Source of the DNA: Atherinomorus stipes | Taxonomy: Eukaryota; Chordata; Actinopteri; Atheriniformes; Atherinidae | Reading direction: 5' to 3' | Assembly (NCBI GenBank): GCA_023101725.1 | Contig: JALJCO010010470.1 | Coordinates: 1-64,000 of the forward strand | DNA: 64,000 bases | Notes under the pieces: model-generated | Database searches by the model: none | Told to the model about the DNA's origin: nothing | What the model saw: the letters and a program-made list of their open reading frames with translations, nothing else | Shown: in pieces, positions 1 through 11,190 of the stretch | How the letters are laid out: each line of letters begins with the position of its first letter | How positions within the stretch are numbered: position 1 is the stretch's first letter | Program-made: the position numbers and the translations under genes

Positions 1-77
1 TACTGCAGATCCTCTCTGTCCTCAAAGTTCACCACAAGCATTACAGTACCATCGGACTTCATAATTTCCAGATGTTC
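1..77 (-). CDS. candidate internal exon, unidentified gene, cut by window start
   Basis: On the minus strand a pyrimidine-rich stretch ends in TTCACCTTAG at positions 87-78. From 77 to 1 one frame stays open for 25 codons: EHLEIMKSDGTVMLVVNFED and then REDLQY. The mix of charged and hydrophobic residues resembles real protein, but I do not recognise the family. The exon would continue beyond the window. An upstream open stretch at 104-289 (minus) has no obvious splice donor in a compatible phase, so the preceding exon is not placed. It could be chance. Confidence 0.3.
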
Positions 78-745
78 CTAAGGTGAATATCAGACATCAA
101 TATTCAAACATCCAGCTGGCTGTCCTCCGTGTGTCTGGTCTGCCGAACACGACCAAGACTCTTCCTTCCTGTCCTTTCACTGTTCTCAGTATCTAAAGAC
201 CTGCCATCGCCCAGCTCAAACACAGTCTTCCGAGCTGCAGGCATGCGAGTAACGGATCTCGATCGATGGTTTATATGGAAAACTGACAAGTTTCATTTAT
301 TTTGCACAGGGAAGAAATATGTGTGACACTACCCGGTGCCTTTAAGAAAGATGTGCTCTTGAGTTAGAAAATTTATGCCACAATAGTCTTTAGACTGATG
401 AAGAAAAAAGGTCAAATAGTTTTTTGTGACCTGAAAAGTTTCAGAGCATCTGAACTGCGACTTAGAGGGTGACTTGATCCTGCTTTCTCCCACCGCGAGA
501 CAGGATTGTGGCTCTGAGGGTCACGATTTTTATTTAAATTCAGGTATTGTTACAGCCCTATATGAATGATCAATGGCATAACCATGTAAAAATAAAGACA
601 AACACACTACAGATGCAGTTGTTAACTTTGGACAACTTTGATATTTGCAGGATTAAAAATCTTTGCAAAACTGCTTGGGATTCATGAGGACTATCTTGAC
701 ATTAACTGTAACAAGATTGGTTTTTATAGATTTATCTGTTATGGA
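78..745. other. no gene recognised
   Basis: AT-rich sequence with short open frames only. No motif, repeat boundary or splice pair that I can support. Confidence 0.5.
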
Positions 746-749
746 AATC

Positions 750-2310
750 CTTGTGTTGAGCAAATTTGCATATTTCAGCCAAAACTTAGGGTGTAAAATC
801 AATATAGAGTGAAGGTTGGATGGATTCAAATGTTCAGTATGATTCAAGGAATATCCATCACATTTTAGCTGTCTAGGACAAACAGCTGATTTTAAATGTA
901 ATAAAAATCGGGGTAATGCCCGCTCATAAACCATTCCCACTTTGTCCAATCATAGCCATCCTCTTGGAATCAGCACAGAGTGATGATATGAACATACACA
1001 GTGAGTTTCATATATACATGATCAATCATTTAAGAAATAAAAATAAGTGTCAGAGCGCCCCCTAGATTTAAAAAATTTTGATTATGCAACATGAGTAGAT
1101 AATCACGTTCCCGTGTTGGTGTAGGAGTTTCATGGAATTATCTGATGCGGTTTTAAAGTTAAGTGGCCTTTTGGAAGTACGTAGCTAGCTTTGGAAAAAT
1201 GTTTCAATGTGCATAACTCCGCAATGAAACAGAAATCCAACAATCGCTCTGATCAGTTTGTTCCTCTTGCTATGTACTTTGTGTGGTACAATTTTCAGTT
1301 GGATCGGGCAAAAAATCTACGAGAAATAAAGTAAACAATGTTTTGCATATTTGGCACTGTAGCAAAAAAAATTATAGGCGGAATGGGCGTGGCCTGTGTC
1401 ATAAAATTCGGGAGGTTCCAAGGAATCTGGGGATATAAGGCACTTAAATTTACTCCTGAACGTTTTCGAGCTAGAGGCCAAAACGCGCTACCCCTTTGGT
1501 ATAGCGCCACCTAGTGTCTGAAATGAGTTTTTTCTCTTTTATAATTTCACAAAAATTTTATTCTACCATCCCTATAAGTGGCTATATAAATCCACCTTTG
1601 ATTTGGCCTCCACCAATGGTATTTTTTGTTGGGTCAGGGGAAGAAAAATAGCTGTCCAGGGCCCCTGGGCTGATTTCCGCCCCTGGGTTACAAAATCGCT
1701 AATAAAACACCCCCACGTGGTCAATTGTAACCATCTTCTAGAAATATGCTCAGAGGGTCACTATCTACGTACCATGGGTGCGGCGTGCAGATCGGACCAG
1801 CGGTTTTGCCAATATAAAAAAATCAGGATAACAGCGCCCCCTAGATTTAAAAATTTTCTCCTTCGGTACATCTGAAGAAAATCAAGTTCCCCCACTGGGA
1901 TTTTGAAGGAATTGTAATTATGTGTTGTCGTTTTTGAGTTATGGCCTTTTAAGTTTTTAGCTAGGTTTTCAAAAATGTTTAAACACGCATAATTTCGTAA
2001 CCGAACAAAATTCGGAAAATCTGTTACATAACTTTGTTTGTCTATGTCTCTATTATATGTGGTCCATTTTTCAGCCTGATCGGGTCAAAACTGTAGGACT
2101 AGTTTACGAAAATAGGTTTTGCCTATATCGCCCCCTAGCAAAAAATCTATCTAGGCGCAAATGGGCGTGGCCTACGTCAGGAGATGCGGAAGGGTCCAAG
2201 GAATCTGTGGATCCAGGTCCCATAAATTTATTCCAAGCGGTTTGGGAGCTAGAGGCCAAAACGTACTACCCCCTGGTATAGCGCCCCCTAGTGTCTGACA
2301 TGTGTCATTT
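750..2310. repeat. two tandem copies of a ~779 bp repeat
   Basis: Matching landmarks recur about 779 bp apart: GCGCCCCCTAGATTTAAA at about 1055 and 1834, ATGGGCGTGGCC at about 1383 and 2161, CTAGAGGCCAAAACG at about 1470 and 2250, and a second GCGCC(A/C)CCTAGTGTCTG near 1505 and 2281. The copies are diverged. The open frames inside (such as 1603-1875 and 2057-2281) match no protein I recognise. GCGCCCCCTAG motifs of this kind are common in fish repeats. Confidence 0.7.
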
Positions 2311-2505
2311 TTCTTATTTCTCTACATGAACCACTTTTGTCCAAGCCCATGTATATGCTTTTTTATGGTTCTTTTGCGGTTTAGCCTCCCACGGAGTTTT
2401 GGGGCGGAAGAATAATAATAATAGTGAAAAATAATAATAACGAAGAATAAAAAAACGAAGCAAACTCAATAGGGTTCCAGCACGCTGGAGTGCTAGAACC
2501 CGCGT
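2311..2505. repeat. AT-rich repeat tail with terminal hairpin
   Basis: The tandem repeat is followed by an AATAATAATA-rich tail and an imperfect inverted repeat at about 2472-2501: GGGTTCCAGCAC pairs with GTGCTAGAACCC apart from one mismatch. This looks like the end of the same mobile or satellite family. Confidence 0.45.
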
Positions 2506-2744
2506 TCCACCTGCCGCCGGGTCCGCTCCTCCCCGCGGTTTTGCCCCCCTTTAAGGGGGGGGGGGGAATAATAATACAATGTTGGGATCATACACACAAC
2601 CACACACACACCCTTCCCATCCCTTCCCTGCTGTTCAGGCCCAGTACAGCAACATAAACACAACGGTATTTGTACGGCATAAAGAGTAGTTACAACCAAA
2701 CAGAATTTGCAAATTTCTTCCAGGTTTTTCTTCGGCTTTGTTTG

Positions 2745-2860
2745 CGAGGACCAACCAAAATGTCCTCACTTTCCAAAATTGTCCTCACTTTGTTGTTAAG
2801 CATTCAAAACAGTCCTCACAAAGTAGCAAATACAGGACACACACACACACAAGCTGATAA
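2745..2860. repeat. GTCCTCAC-type interspersed repeat with CA tract
   Basis: TGTCCTCACTTT, TTGTCCTCACTTTGT and AGTCCTCACAAAGTAGC recur, followed by ACAGGACACACACACACAC. This is a familiar short repeat pattern in fish genomes. It has no coding capacity. Confidence 0.5.
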
Positions 2861-3934
2861 ATATGATTACATCAAACACAGTTGTTAATAATAATAACTG
2901 ACTATTGTTGTAGTTATTATTATTTTGTGATTATCATTATGCTGTTGCTATTGTGTTTTTCTATTTTTATTTTCTATTTATTGCTGGTATTACTGTCATT
3001 ATTACACAGATAATTAAACAACTTTTTGTTACTGTTGGACAGCCTGTATTGATTCAGACCAGGAAACATTTAAACAATTTAGTGTAAAAGTTCAGATGAA
3101 ATAACTGTAAGTGTGTGTGTGTGTATGATCTTATAATACTCCAGCAGATGTCTTTAGTTATGCTGTCTTCAGTTAGGTTGCCACCTGCAGGTCCTCCTGC
3201 AGGGGCCTGCTAGTTTTGTTTTCCAGTAAAGACCTTGGAATGTTGTTTATGGGTTTCTGCGCAGATGCATCAGTTTACTCTGTACGTACATCCATGTTTT
3301 TTCTTTCTTTCTGCTCTTCACTTCTCTCTGTTCCAGTCCGTATTGTTTCTTTTCTTAACTTTCGTTTCCCTCTTGTCAGGCCCAGCAATACCATGTAAAA
3401 TTCAGTTGTAAACAAATATTCAATGAATAAAAAGAAATAAAGTGAATAAACTCAAAGGAGCCTTATATTCAGAAAGCTCCTCTTGGCAAAGTAAATCTGT
3501 TCAACACAACAAAGTGGCCAGATCATCATTCTGCTGCTACCATGCTGGACAGGACACGCTAAAAAGAGGGGGAAAAGGGAAAAAAAGATGTGTACTGTAA
3601 CATTGCTCTCTAACATCCATGAACTACAGTTTGCTGGCCACGTGACTGATGGAAATTTGCAGGTTAAACCAGGCGAAATGTTAGATTAACTTTCAGTCTC
3701 CGTGCTGGGATGAATGGTGGAAAAACAAAATACTGTTTGAGGAGCTGTTTCTACCGTTTGCTATTACAAATCAACACATCTGAAAATGTTCATCAGTTAA
3801 AAGTAACTTATTAGGATTTGTGTGTGTTGGAGACGGGTAAGTATCAGGGTGTTACAACATCTCCATGTACACTGAGTCAGTGATCATCAATCTAAACTGA
3901 AAATATCAACCAAACAATACCTGTTAAATCAATG
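2861..3934. other. no gene recognised
   Basis: AT-rich non-coding sequence with TTATTATT runs near 2880-3000 and a short GT tract near 3112-3125. Short open frames show no family resemblance. Confidence 0.5.
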
Positions 3935-4430
3935 CCTAACAAACAGACCCCAGTTTGTGAGACTGAAAGGTTGTGTGTCTGAGATGGTGGTCAGCTGCAC
4001 TGGAGCACCACAGGGAACTGTACTCTCACCATTCCTCTTCATACTGGACACCTCAGAGTTCCAGTACAACTCTGATCCTGTCATCTGCAGAAATACTCTG
4101 ATTACTCTGCAGAAATACTCTGATTACTCTGCAGTTGTGGGGACAAAGACAAGAAACTGAGAACAGAGAACTGGTCGGTCAGTTTTTGAAATGGTGTGGA
4201 AACAATCTCTTCATCTTTAACGAAACACGATAGATGACTGTTGACTTCTGGAGGAGCAGGAATAAACAAAACACTGTTTACATCCTGGGAGAAGACTTGG
4301 AGGTGGTGGAAGAATGAAGACACCTGAGAGCTGAGCTGGACAGCAGACTGGACTGGACATACAGCACAGATGGGTCTAGGAAAGAACGGAGTGAGCTTCT
4401 TCTGGAGGAGGCTGAGATCCTTTAAAGCAG
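3935..4430 (+). mobile_element. decayed LINE reverse transcriptase fragment (L2/CR1-like)
   Basis: Plus-strand translation gives a reverse transcriptase motif, TGAPQGTVLSPFLFIL, at about 4001-4050, followed by a degraded YSDD-like box (KYSDYSAVVG, about 4115-4142). After frameshifts come WRSRNKQNTV, EVVEE and a terminal LLLEEAEI resembling the C-terminal RT region of fish L2-type LINEs. The catalytic aspartate pair is lost and stops interrupt the frame, so this is a dead 5'-truncated copy. Clade assignment is inferred from motif style only. Confidence 0.7.
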
Positions 4431-4530
4431 TGATTCTTAACCATGAGCCCAAGCTCAGGCCTCGAGCGCCACCTAGAGGGCCGCAAAAAAAAGCGTTCCT
4501 CTTCCACATGTGAGATCTGATGGTAAATAG

Positions 4531-4720
4531 TAAATGGACTGTACTTATATAGCGCTTTTCCAGTCATACTAACCGTTCAAAGCGCTTTACACTACATATC
4601 ACATTCACCCAGTCACACACACAATCACACACACATTCATACCCCGATAGGAACATCGGGAGGCAACTTGGGGTTCAGTGTCTTGCCCAAGGACACTTCG
4701 GCATGTAGACTGGGGAAGCC
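4531..4720 (+). repeat. short interspersed repeat (TATATAGCGCTTTTC type)
   Basis: The segment begins TAAATGGACTGTACTTATAT and continues AGCGCTTTTCCAGTC, CAAAGCGCTTTACACTAC, CATTCACCCAGTCACAC and TTGCCCAAGGACACTTCGGC. This order is a widespread teleost repeat. No protein is encoded. Confidence 0.6.
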
Positions 4721-5434
4721 TGATGACGGGAGACGTCCTGTTATAACCTAGCAACAGCTGTCTGTCCATACAGTAGCTGTATGACCAATTTAATGAAGTA
4801 ACGATGGTTGAAAAAGAATATTCCAGAGGACATGATCGTGGTTTCATGTGTTAGAAGTCTCAACAGCTCCAGTAAACAGAAGCTGCAGACAGGAGAGACG
4901 TGCAGAGGCTCCTACTGGTAACCAGTAAGTCCGACCTGCTGCTTTATCCTCTTCAAAATAAAATTCTGGATCTGTAGGAAACCTAAATAAACTACTGTAC
5001 TTACAATCTTTTCAACATTAACTGGCAACACAACAGAAGGCTGAGTCGTTACCGTTTGTCTGTAAACTGGAAAAAGAACTAAAAAACCGCAATGACTTCA
5101 ATGTTAAATGAGCTGAGAACGTTCTCTGGCAGACGTCACGTCCGGTTTCAGTGAACAGCGCCACAGTCTGGTCAGATGCTGAAATGCAGCGATGTTTCCT
5201 GAAAACCCATGTACTGTATGCCGGCGCGCTTGTTTCTGTTACATAGATCATCACGAAGAACTTTATGGTCTGTAAAACATGGAGAAATGTCAAAAACGTC
5301 ATCAGCACTTTAATGTCTGAACACCAGGAAGTTTCATCTGCGTGAAATGGACTGAACACATCACAGAGGACTCCAAACAGAAAAATAGACAGAAATAGAG
5401 CTGAGAATATATATTATTATATATATATTATATA
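4721..5434. other. no gene recognised
   Basis: No coding exon or repeat boundary that I can support. The open frame at 5018-5359 (minus) has no recognisable family features. Confidence 0.45.
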
Positions 5435-5778
5435 CAGCCATGAAAAAAAATTGAGAGACCAACTTTGCCATCAAAAATAATGGTTATGTAATCGAGTACC
5501 AACAGTGGTGTGAATCATGTGACTAAAAGAGACAGATAAGAAAATATAGAACTCCTAAAAGCTGTTTTTGACAGTACAATGCCATAACTGCTGATGTAAG
5601 AAGTTAAGAACCAAAATCGCTTATCAAGAAAAGCATCAGTTCTTAAATTAAACTCTTTTGAGCTATTTTTGTTATCATTATATTTGTCCAGACAAATGTA
5701 CTTTTCGTAGTACCAGACGTTAATATGACCAATTAATACGGGAAAACAAGGGTGGTCTCTTATTTTTTTCCATGGCTG
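5435..5778. mobile_element. Tc1/mariner-type MITE, 344 bp
   Basis: Terminal inverted repeats are clear: CAGCCATGAAAAAAAATTGA with GAGACCA at the left, and TGGTCTCTTATTTTTTTCCA with TGGCTG at the right. TA dinucleotides flank both ends, the Tc1/mariner target signature. There is no transposase. A (TA)n tract follows at about 5781-5811. Confidence 0.75.
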
Positions 5779-5811
<33 letters not shown>

Positions 5812-5813
<2 letters not shown>

Positions 5814-7040
5814 TATGACATGACATGAGTCAACACATCTGTACCAGACCAATAGATTTTCCAGCATATCTTCCAACAACAGAACATCTACAGTCAGGGT
5901 GATAAATTATTCTGATGAACATATTTTTGGCCTCTGCATCAATAGTCGAGTTTTAGAGGAACACGATGTGTTTGAAATTAAAAATGGACGAACACACAGC
6001 TGCCTGCATGCTGAGAACAGAGATAAAACATCCCAGATCTGTGTGTTCACACACACCTTCAGCTCAGCCAACCCTGTCACTCCTCTGTTTTCTGACTGCA
6101 TTGTTGCTCTGCTCCAAATTGGCTTCCACATTAAAGACGATGGAAACTCAAACCACATGTTCTCCTGCTCCGCAAATATTCCACTCCACATGCAGCACGG
6201 AGCAGGTAAACAGGTTTTAGTGACGCTGCGAGCAGAGCTTTCTGCAGGCTGTGATTCATCTGCTGGCTTTTTACTGGATTTACCTCATTTATACTCACTT
6301 TCTATAGTATTTCTGAATGACTTCACAAAGCTGCTGCAGCGTCGCCCTTTGACTCTTGTTTTGCTTAATTATGCTTATGAAGACGCTCCTAAAGGATGTT
6401 CAGTTGGAGTCTTATTTGGTTATCAGTAAATTAAATGAGACAAGAAACAAGCAATAAATAAGTCAGCTCAGTTTTAACTTCCCTAAATGCAGAAATAAGT
6501 GCAACACAGAGAGCAGATGGCTTATTTTTGCCCCTCAGAAACCAAATCCAGGCTTATTTTTTGCTCCTAGCTGTTTCTGGAGAGCTGCCTGAACCAGGTT
6601 TTCCTTCAGCAGTCCGCACTGCCGCCAGCTTTGCTTTGATCCGTACACTGTTCCCTACAAATATCAAAAAGGCCTCTGCGTTGGTCTGCATTCTCCGGCT
6701 GTCCGAGTCCAAGGCTTAGGAGTAATATAGCCGAGTGTAAGAAATGCCTTTCTCTCTCCTCATGGCTAACAAGGACCAGGTGAGGCTTCCACATGTTTGG
6801 GAGGATGAGACCACATCGTGTTGAACTTTTCAGCCAGACTTCTTCAGCTCAGAAAGGGACTGATTTTCTCCTACATGAGGAAACGGAGTCCTTACAGATT
6901 TTCAAACGGTGTGATTCACATGGCTTTCACATCTGAAGCATCACTTTCTTTGATTGACCTGCTGAACACGTGACCTCATCTGAGACGTCACCCGGATCAA
7001 CCGGCTCCTTGGATTCCAGCCCCAAGACTGCCGCCATGAA
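5812..7040. other. no gene recognised
   Basis: The longest open frame is 176 codons (plus, 5899-6429), but it has no domain, signal or family motif that I recognise and an overlapping frame is also open. I treat it as chance. Confidence 0.45.
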
Positions 7041-7045
7041 AATTT

Positions 7046-7148
7046 CCCGGCTGGCAAAAACTCCAATATTACCAAGTATATTCGTCTAATTTCTGGTCAA
7101 AATATCTCATCACACTCAGAATAAAACAAAATTGCTTAAAGAGAAGGT
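7046..7148 (+). repeat. fragment of CACTGCAAAA-family transposon
   Basis: TTACCAAGTATATTCGTCTA followed by ATTTCTGGTCAAAATATCTC matches the subterminal sequence of the copies at 10676-10795 and 10984-11190. Confidence 0.5.
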
Positions 7149-7878
7149 GTACCCTCTAACTAAGTCAGCTAAAATCCTCCTCTTTTGCAGAACAACTTGG
7201 ACTATCGGACCCATAAATTTCCCACCTCTAAACCTCTTTCCTTTTCTTCACCTGTACACCATTCTCATTCTCGCATAGATTTTTTTTTTTACTAGACACT
7301 AGACTCATCTCCAATGTTAGCTCTTGTGACTATCACAGCATTGTCATAGCTGACCTTGCCCCAACCTCCTTTGACCTCATCTTCTGTACACAGTTGAAAC
7401 CTTTTCAGACAATGGAGGTTTATCACTGCGTTACTAGCTGAAGACCACTGTAGATTATTTTTACGTGCCCAAATTATACTGTTCTTTGAAGTGAATGACC
7501 TGCCAGAAACTAGAAGAGGAATACTGTGGGAAGCTTCAAAAGCCTACATCAACTAATATCCTTTGTTTCAAACTTAAACAAAACTGAGACAACTCGCACT
7601 GCAGAATTGATGCAACTAATAAAAGATATTGATGACAAATATGCATCCGCCCCGGACTGCAGTCTTTATAAAGAACGTCTTAGGCTACAAACAGAGTTTG
7701 ATTTGGCATCCACAAACAAAGCAAAACTGCAAATACTCAAATCCAGACAGCGTTTTTTTTTTTTTTCAAATCTAGAGATAAGGCTGGGAAGCTTCTAGCT
7801 CACCAGGCCAGGACCGAGGCATCCTCAAGGTTAATTTCAGCTATCCAATCTGACACAGGGGACTTATACTGATGATCC

Positions 7879-8677
7879 TAGGGCTGGACGATAATTAAAT
7901 ATTGATATATATCGATCGATAGAGGTTTTTTCAATAGAAAAAAAAGGGCAATAAAAGTTCAATATAGAAACACAGTTTTCCGCTGCAGCCTATCGTGTAG
8001 GATGATACTACAGTCACTCCTTCCACCAAACCAATCACAAATGCAGACCCAGGCAAAGGCTGAATTGGAATTCAGTGTTCGTGTGATCTTTATTTTAGGG
8101 TCATGCAGCAAAAGTTTAAAGGGGAAGTTTGTTTTTTTCAACCTGGACCTATTTTCTAGCATGAAATACGTTCATTTACTCACCCAGACACTTTTGGTGC
8201 AACTTGAGATTTTTAGATCAGCTCCAGATCAGCGTATGTACAATATAAGGATGAATCACCACAAAAAAGCTGCTTCAAGCTCTCAGGGGGGTTTCGACTA
8301 ATGTTTCGTAACAAAATATTGGTGAAATAAAGGAGTTTGTGGCAGATAATGCCTTATTTAGAAGCTGCGCTAAGTTTCCCGCGTCACTTTCATTACATTG
8401 GACATACGCTGACCTGGAGTGGATCTAAATATCTCCTGATACAATTCAATTTGCACCAAAACTGTCTGGGTGAGGAAATGAACGTATTTCATGCTAGAAA
8501 ATAGGTCCAGATTGGAAAAAACAAAAACAAACTTCCCCTTTAAATGGCCAGGGCTGCACCTAAAATGGCTTTTAATTTGATAATGGCTTTTTTTTTTTCT
8601 TTTTTTTATAAATATCAGTATCAATCGATATAGATTTTTTTTATTGATAATCTTTTTTTCTATATCGTCCAGCCCTA
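7879..8677. mobile_element. hAT-like non-autonomous element inserted in the L1 remnant
   Basis: The termini are inverted: TAGGGCTGGACGATA at the left and TATCGTCCAGCCCTA at the right. The flanking 8-mers are GATGATCC and ACTGATCC, which agree at six of eight positions and suggest a decayed 8 bp target duplication as hAT elements make. Removing the element brings the two LINE halves together. A second, TTAA-flanked foldback sits inside it. Confidence 0.7.
8120..8539. mobile_element. TTAA-flanked foldback element (AGGGGAAG family), full copy
   Basis: It is flanked by TTAA on both sides (8116-8119 and 8540-8543). The arms are inverted copies: AGGGGAAGTTTGTTTTTTTC, then CTATTTTCTAGCATGAAATA and CGTTCATTTACTCACCCAGA, recur in reverse complement from 8539 backwards. 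TTAA duplication is the piggyBac-type signature; no transposase is present. Diverged half copies occur at 13150 and 27893. Confidence 0.7.
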
Positions 8678-9305
8678 ACTGATCCAATCAAAATTAACAA
8701 AATCTTTTCCCACTTTTATATCAATTTGTATACATCTGACCACCCGACACTTAGGAATATAGTTTTTCCCCAGGTTGATGCTGAAATAGCGAGAGACATG
8801 GGAGGACTTATAACAACTGCAGAGGTTCAAGAAGCCATGAAGTCATTACAGAGCAGTAAATATTGCAGAATATTATCAAATCTCCACAGATCTTCTAGCT
8901 CCAGTTCTGAGAGACATGAATAATGAAGCATTTCTACTTGGCCGGCTGCCAGACACTGTCAAAGGCCACCATCACTGTCATTCTAAAAACAGAGGAGGAT
9001 CCTTTAGTCTGCAGTAGCTACAAACCGATATCACTACTTAATGTTGACCTCAAAATTCTTTCAAAAAATTCTCCATCTCCAAAAGGTACCACCGTCGATC
9101 ATCGGATTGGATCAAACGGGCTTCATGCCGAATCGACAATCCTCCCACAACATCAGGCGACTCTAACATCATTCACTCACCTGGTTCTGACATCCCTGAG
9201 GTAGTAGTGTCCTTAGATGCTGAAAAAGCTTTCGACAGGGTATAGTGGGAGTATCTTTTTGAAATGATGGGTAGATTTGGCCTTGACAATACTTTTACAC
9301 TCTGG

Positions 9306-9697
9306 GTAAGGGGTGATATCATATCGTTTACGGTGTTACCGGTGTAACATTAGGGAATGATAAGAAAATGAAATATCATGATATAATATGGGTGAAACAC
9401 GTGTGCGCACTGCCGTTGTTTTGATGCTGTCAAACGCACATGCAGCCAGTCTGGCAGCGACGAGGAGTAAAGTCAAAGCAGCGCATTGACTTACAGCTTG
9501 TTCCATCCTCCATGAGAAGCGAGAACTTTCTTCTTGTTCTCAAGGCCGGAAGAACAAGAAAAAGGTTTGTTTTGGTCATTTTATCCACATGAAGCTTCTT
9601 CTGTGGCAGGGTGGTTATTTATGTGAGGGTATGACTGTGAAAAACTTCGTTCATCGCAGGCGGGCGGGGTTAAACACGCGGTGGTGTCCGTGTATCT
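9306..9697. repeat. unclassified repeat, related copy at 59840-60040
   Basis: It starts with GGGGTGATATCATATCG, a likely transposon terminus. The part from about 9510 (CATGAGAAGCGAGAACTTTC, then GTTTTGGTC and GGTGTCCGTGTATC) recurs in diverged form at 59840-60040 (CACGAGAAGCGAGAACTTCG, GTTTTGGTCC, GATGTCCGTGTATC). Confidence 0.5.
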
Positions 9698-9840
9698 AGG
9701 GCTGGACGATAATTGAATATTGATATATATCAATCGATAGAGGTTTTTTCAATAGAAAAAAAAGAGGGTCGACTAAAGTTTTATATAGAAACACAGATTT
9801 CCGCTGTAGCCTATCGGGTAGCATGATACTACTACTTTAA
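9698..9840 (+). mobile_element. left end of a second TAGGGCTGGACGATA hAT-like element
   Basis: TAGGGCTGGACGATAATTGA and the next ~130 bp match the left end of the element at 7879, including the AGAGGTTTTTTCAATAGAAA motif and CCGCTGTAGCCTATCG. The copy then runs into anomalous sequence. Confidence 0.65.
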
Positions 9841-10130
9841 AGAAAAAAGAGAACCAGGGAAAGGGGAATGGAATTCAGGGGTAGGGGATTTTATTAAGTA
9901 GAATCAGAAAAAAAGGGAAAGAAGAGGAAAGGAAAAGAAAAAAAAAGAGCGTTTAAGGGGGGAAAAAAAAAAACCCCCCCCTCCGCGGGGGGGAAGCGGA
10001 GGTGACTCGCGCGGGGGGAAAAAAAATCAAGAAGAGAAAGGGGGGAAAAAAAAAAAAAGATCCCCGCAAAAAAAAAAAAAAAAAAAGAAAACGAAGAAAA
10101 GGAGAAAAAAAAGTCGCCGCCCGGGGGGCC
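9841..10130. other. homopolymer-rich anomalous stretch, possible assembly noise
   Basis: Long runs of A, G and C in alternation (for example A12 then C8, G7, G6A8, A19). Scattered words still resemble the element at 7879-8677: GAACCAGGGAAAGGGGAATG here corresponds to the ACCCAGGCAAAGGCTGAATT region there. Open frames over it are Lys-, Phe- or Gly-rich by composition only and are not genes. Confidence 0.6.
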
Positions 10131-10675
10131 GATGAGTTGCCTGAAGCGCCACTCGCAGAAGTCCATCGTCCCCTGCCAAAAATACGGATCACCTCTATTT
10201 TCTGGTCCGCTCCAGTCCACCCCAGTCCGTTTGGAGGAAGTTGCAAAGCTGAAACATCCGGCTTATAAAGTTTTTTTTTTTACATCCACTACAGAAGAAA
10301 TTGATTACTGTGTATAAAACTTATTGGGCATATTGTAGCATCTCAATAAAAACTGTTTCATGAAATAATATTGCGTCTTGTGTGACTTGAGAATGGGCAA
10401 ATTGGGCAACGTGTGTAGTTCAATGTGCCGTATACATACTCCCTAAAAAACCTGGCATGTATGACGCAGTGTCTCCTTCTAAGTTGCAATGAATGAAAAG
10501 TTTGTTGTTGCCGCTGTTTATCTACACCATTTACCATGTGAAGTTGGAAATCTCGCGCATGCTCCTTTGCCTGCTTTGTGACCGAAAGGAGAGGGCGCTG
10601 GTGGAGTATGCGAGGGTTTCTGCAGCCCGCCGGAAAAGACAGACTGGAGCGGATCAGAGTGGAGGCGGTGGACGG
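10131..10675. other. no gene recognised
   Basis: More ordinary base composition returns at 10131. AATAAA occurs at about 10344, but no upstream coding exon could be assigned. Confidence 0.4.
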
Positions 10676-10795
10676 GAGGTGTCAATCTTGCCTCTAGTCC
10701 CTTTAAGTAATTTTGTCTTATTTTGAGTGTGATGAGATATTTTGACAAGAAATTAGAAAAACATACTTGGTAAGATTTGAGTTTTGCAGTGCAGA
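10676..10795 (-). repeat. CACTGCAAAA-family transposon end, reverse orientation
   Basis: TTTTGACAAGAAATTAGAAA and TTTTGCAGTGCAG are the reverse complement of the subterminal and terminal sequence of the copy at 10984. Confidence 0.5.
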
Positions 10796-10983
10796 TGGTA
10801 CTCGTTTAAACACCTGCCGCGCGGTGCATGCATAGCTTTTTGTGCAGGAGAGCTCAGTGGAATCTGTGAGGCTCACAGTCGTAAGAAGTCAAGGACAAGT
10901 TGGCTTTGTGCTGAAAGTTTAGACACACTCCCATTAACGACGGAGAATTCAGCTGTCAATGAATACGTTGAAATTGACAAAAG

Positions 10984-11190
10984 TACACTGCAAAAAGTCA
11001 AATCTTACCAAGTTAATTTTTCTAATTTCTAGTCAAAATATCTCATCATACCCAAAGGAAGACAAAATCACCTAAAGAGAAACATTTCAGTGAGATATAG
11101 GAACTTTTTTTTAAGACAATGCATCTTATTTCAAGAAATCTTATCAACCTTTTGATCTTAAGACCTTTTTCACACTTCCTTATTTTTTGA
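10984..11190 (+). repeat. CACTGCAAAA-family transposon end
   Basis: CACTGCAAAAAGTCAAATCT, then TTACCAAGTTAATTTTTCTA and TAGTCAAAATATCTCATCAT. It is related to the inverted copy at 10676 and the fragment at 7046. No matching right end is visible. Confidence 0.5.

Larger units (their letters stand above)
7150..9305 (+). pseudogene. decayed L1-type LINE ORF2 (endonuclease and reverse transcriptase)
   Basis: Conceptual plus-strand translation, across frameshifts and stops, follows the order of an L1-clade ORF2. The end of the apurinic-like endonuclease domain appears near 7268-7370 (HSHSRIDFF, then CDYHSIVIADLAPTSFDL). A linker lies at 7500-7860 (NDLPETR, LIKDIDDKYASAPDCSLYKE, RLRLQTEFDLAS). The reverse transcriptase begins after 8678, with VQEAMKSLQSSK, SSYKPISLLNVDLKILSK (about 9012-9065) and the catalytic LDAEKAFDRV motif (about 9210-9240). 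An hAT-like element at 7879-8677 interrupts it. Both ends are missing and several stops are present, so it is non-functional. Confidence 0.75.

Noticed and set aside
5899..6429. 176-codon plus-strand frame
   Set aside because: No family motif, and an overlapping frame and the opposite strand are also open.
9894..10268. Phe/Pro-rich and Lys-rich frames of 88-108 codons
   Set aside because: They fall on the homopolymer-rich anomalous stretch and reflect its composition.
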